Source of the DNA: Gemmatimonadota bacterium
GTDB taxonomy: Bacteria; Gemmatimonadota; Gemmatimonadetes; Gemmatimonadales; GWC2-71-9
Assembly (NCBI GenBank): GCA_003221825.1
Contig: QHUE01000180.1
Coordinates: 1-13,584, forward strand
DNA length: 13,584 nucleotides
Direction of reading: 5' to 3'
This document shows, one piece after another, positions 13,067-13,584 of the stretch. Below the pieces are notes generated by a model. The model worked only from the letters and a program-made list of their open reading frames with translations. It was not told the origin of the DNA and searched no databases. The translations under genes were made by a program, and so were the position numbers. Within the stretch, counting starts at the first letter, position 1. Each line of letters opens with the position of its first letter.

Positions 13067-13584
13067 TTGAGGGGACGAGAAGAAAACCTCCCGCGCGATC
13101 CCATCGATGTCGCCAAGGCGATCGCCGACCACGAGCGTTACGAGGCGGTGCTGCGCTCGCTTGGCGCTCGGGTTATCCGGGCGCCGGAAGAACCGACGCT
13201 GCCGGACGCAGTCTTTGTCGAGGATACCGCGCTCGTGCTCGACGACGTCGCGATCATCACGCGGCCAGGCGCTCCCTCGCGGCGGCCGGAAATCGAATCC
13301 ATGGCCAGGGTCTTGAGCGCGTACAGTCGCTGCAACGGATCCAGCCGCCCGGCACGCTCGATGGCGGGGATGTGATGGCCGTGGGACGAAAGATTTATGT
13401 CGGTCTGTCGTCACGCACGAACCACGAGGGGATTGCCCAGCTCGACACGCACCTTAGCGTGTGGGGCTATGAAGTGATCCCCGTTCCGGTGACCGGCTGT
13501 CTCCATCTGAAGAGCGCAGTGACGCAGGTGGCGGATAATCTGCTGCTAATCAATGACCGCTGGGTGAGTCCGGAGTGCTTCGCG
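13067..13584 (+). pseudogene. Dimethylarginine dimethylaminohydrolase (DDAH) homolog, frameshifted, 3' partial
   Basis: DDAH enzymes convert methylated arginines to citrulline and methylamines. In one frame (from 13067): LPRDPIDVAKAIADHERYEA, LPDAVFVEDTALVLDDVAII, TRPGAPSRRPEIESMARVL. Homology then jumps to the +1-shifted frame, read from GAG 13315: ERVQSLQRIQPPGTLDGGDV, GRKIYVGLSSRTNHEGIAQL and GCLHLKSAV with the catalytic His. Restoring one G next to 13315 would give a seamless reading, so a single-base deletion or base-call error at 13313-13315 is the simplest cause. In the upstream frame translation stops at TGA 13373-13375. The N-terminus also looks about 20 residues short, abutting a REP-like repeat, with only TTG 13067 available. 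The catalytic Cys near the C-terminus lies beyond the window. A functional gene is possible if the shift is an error. Confidence 0.8.

Noticed and set aside
12989..13414. Minus-strand frame of 141 codons including an LSGARGTRAKRR-like stretch.
   Set aside because: That stretch is translation of the REP-like repeat, a well-known source of spurious predicted proteins; the rest is antisense to the DDAH remnant.

Overview
This is a GC-rich bacterial window with tightly packed genes, many GTG/TTG starts and repeated 4-base stop/start overlaps. An Omp85/D15-type outer-membrane barrel and a twin-arginine-exported amidohydrolase indicate a diderm (Gram-negative-type) organism. Gene content and style would suit a soil or environmental phylum such as Gemmatimonadota or Acidobacteriota, but that placement is an inference; nothing here fixes the taxon.

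Layout. (1) 1-961, plus strand: 3' part of a saccharopine-dehydrogenase-family gene resembling lysine 6-dehydrogenase, cut by the window edge. (2) 965-3150, minus strand: a two-gene unit, an N4-(beta-N-acetylglucosaminyl)-L-asparaginase-like Ntn-hydrolase with a Tat signal followed by a D15-type outer-membrane protein. A TTGACA-17-TAAAAC promoter lies so close to the ATG that the mRNA is probably leaderless. (3) 3205-6179, plus strand: four overlapping genes: a DPM1-like family-2 glycosyltransferase, a small zinc-finger anti-sigma-like membrane protein, an unrecognised probably exported protein, and a nicotinate phosphoribosyltransferase. (4) 6245-9582, plus strand: arginine biosynthesis genes argC, argB, argD and a short GNAT-type argA, giving the acetylated route from glutamate to N-acetylornithine. 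A candidate pair of ARG boxes covers the argC start. (5) 9605-12992, plus strand: a nicotinamidase-like isochorismatase-family hydrolase, a class V aminotransferase and full-length serA with an ACT domain. The last two look like the first two steps of serine synthesis. (6) 13067-13584: a dimethylarginine dimethylaminohydrolase (DDAH) homolog with a -1 frameshift and a short 5' end, running off the window.

No new defence or mobile system was found. The points most worth a second look are an in-frame loss of about 47 residues from the heart of ArgD, including the region that normally carries the PLP-stacking FHGR motif; the frameshifted DDAH; and a set of short palindromic repeats. Those repeats are one perfect 28-bp palindrome before argC, three different hairpins packed between argC and argB, and a REP-like element exactly where the DDAH gene loses its start.

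Two pathways may be linked through NAD: nicotinamidase (9605) and nicotinate phosphoribosyltransferase (5118) would together salvage nicotinamide, and SerA uses NAD. This is contextual inference only. No tRNA, rRNA, CRISPR array, insertion sequence or replication origin was seen. No gene-free stretch exceeds about 85 bases.
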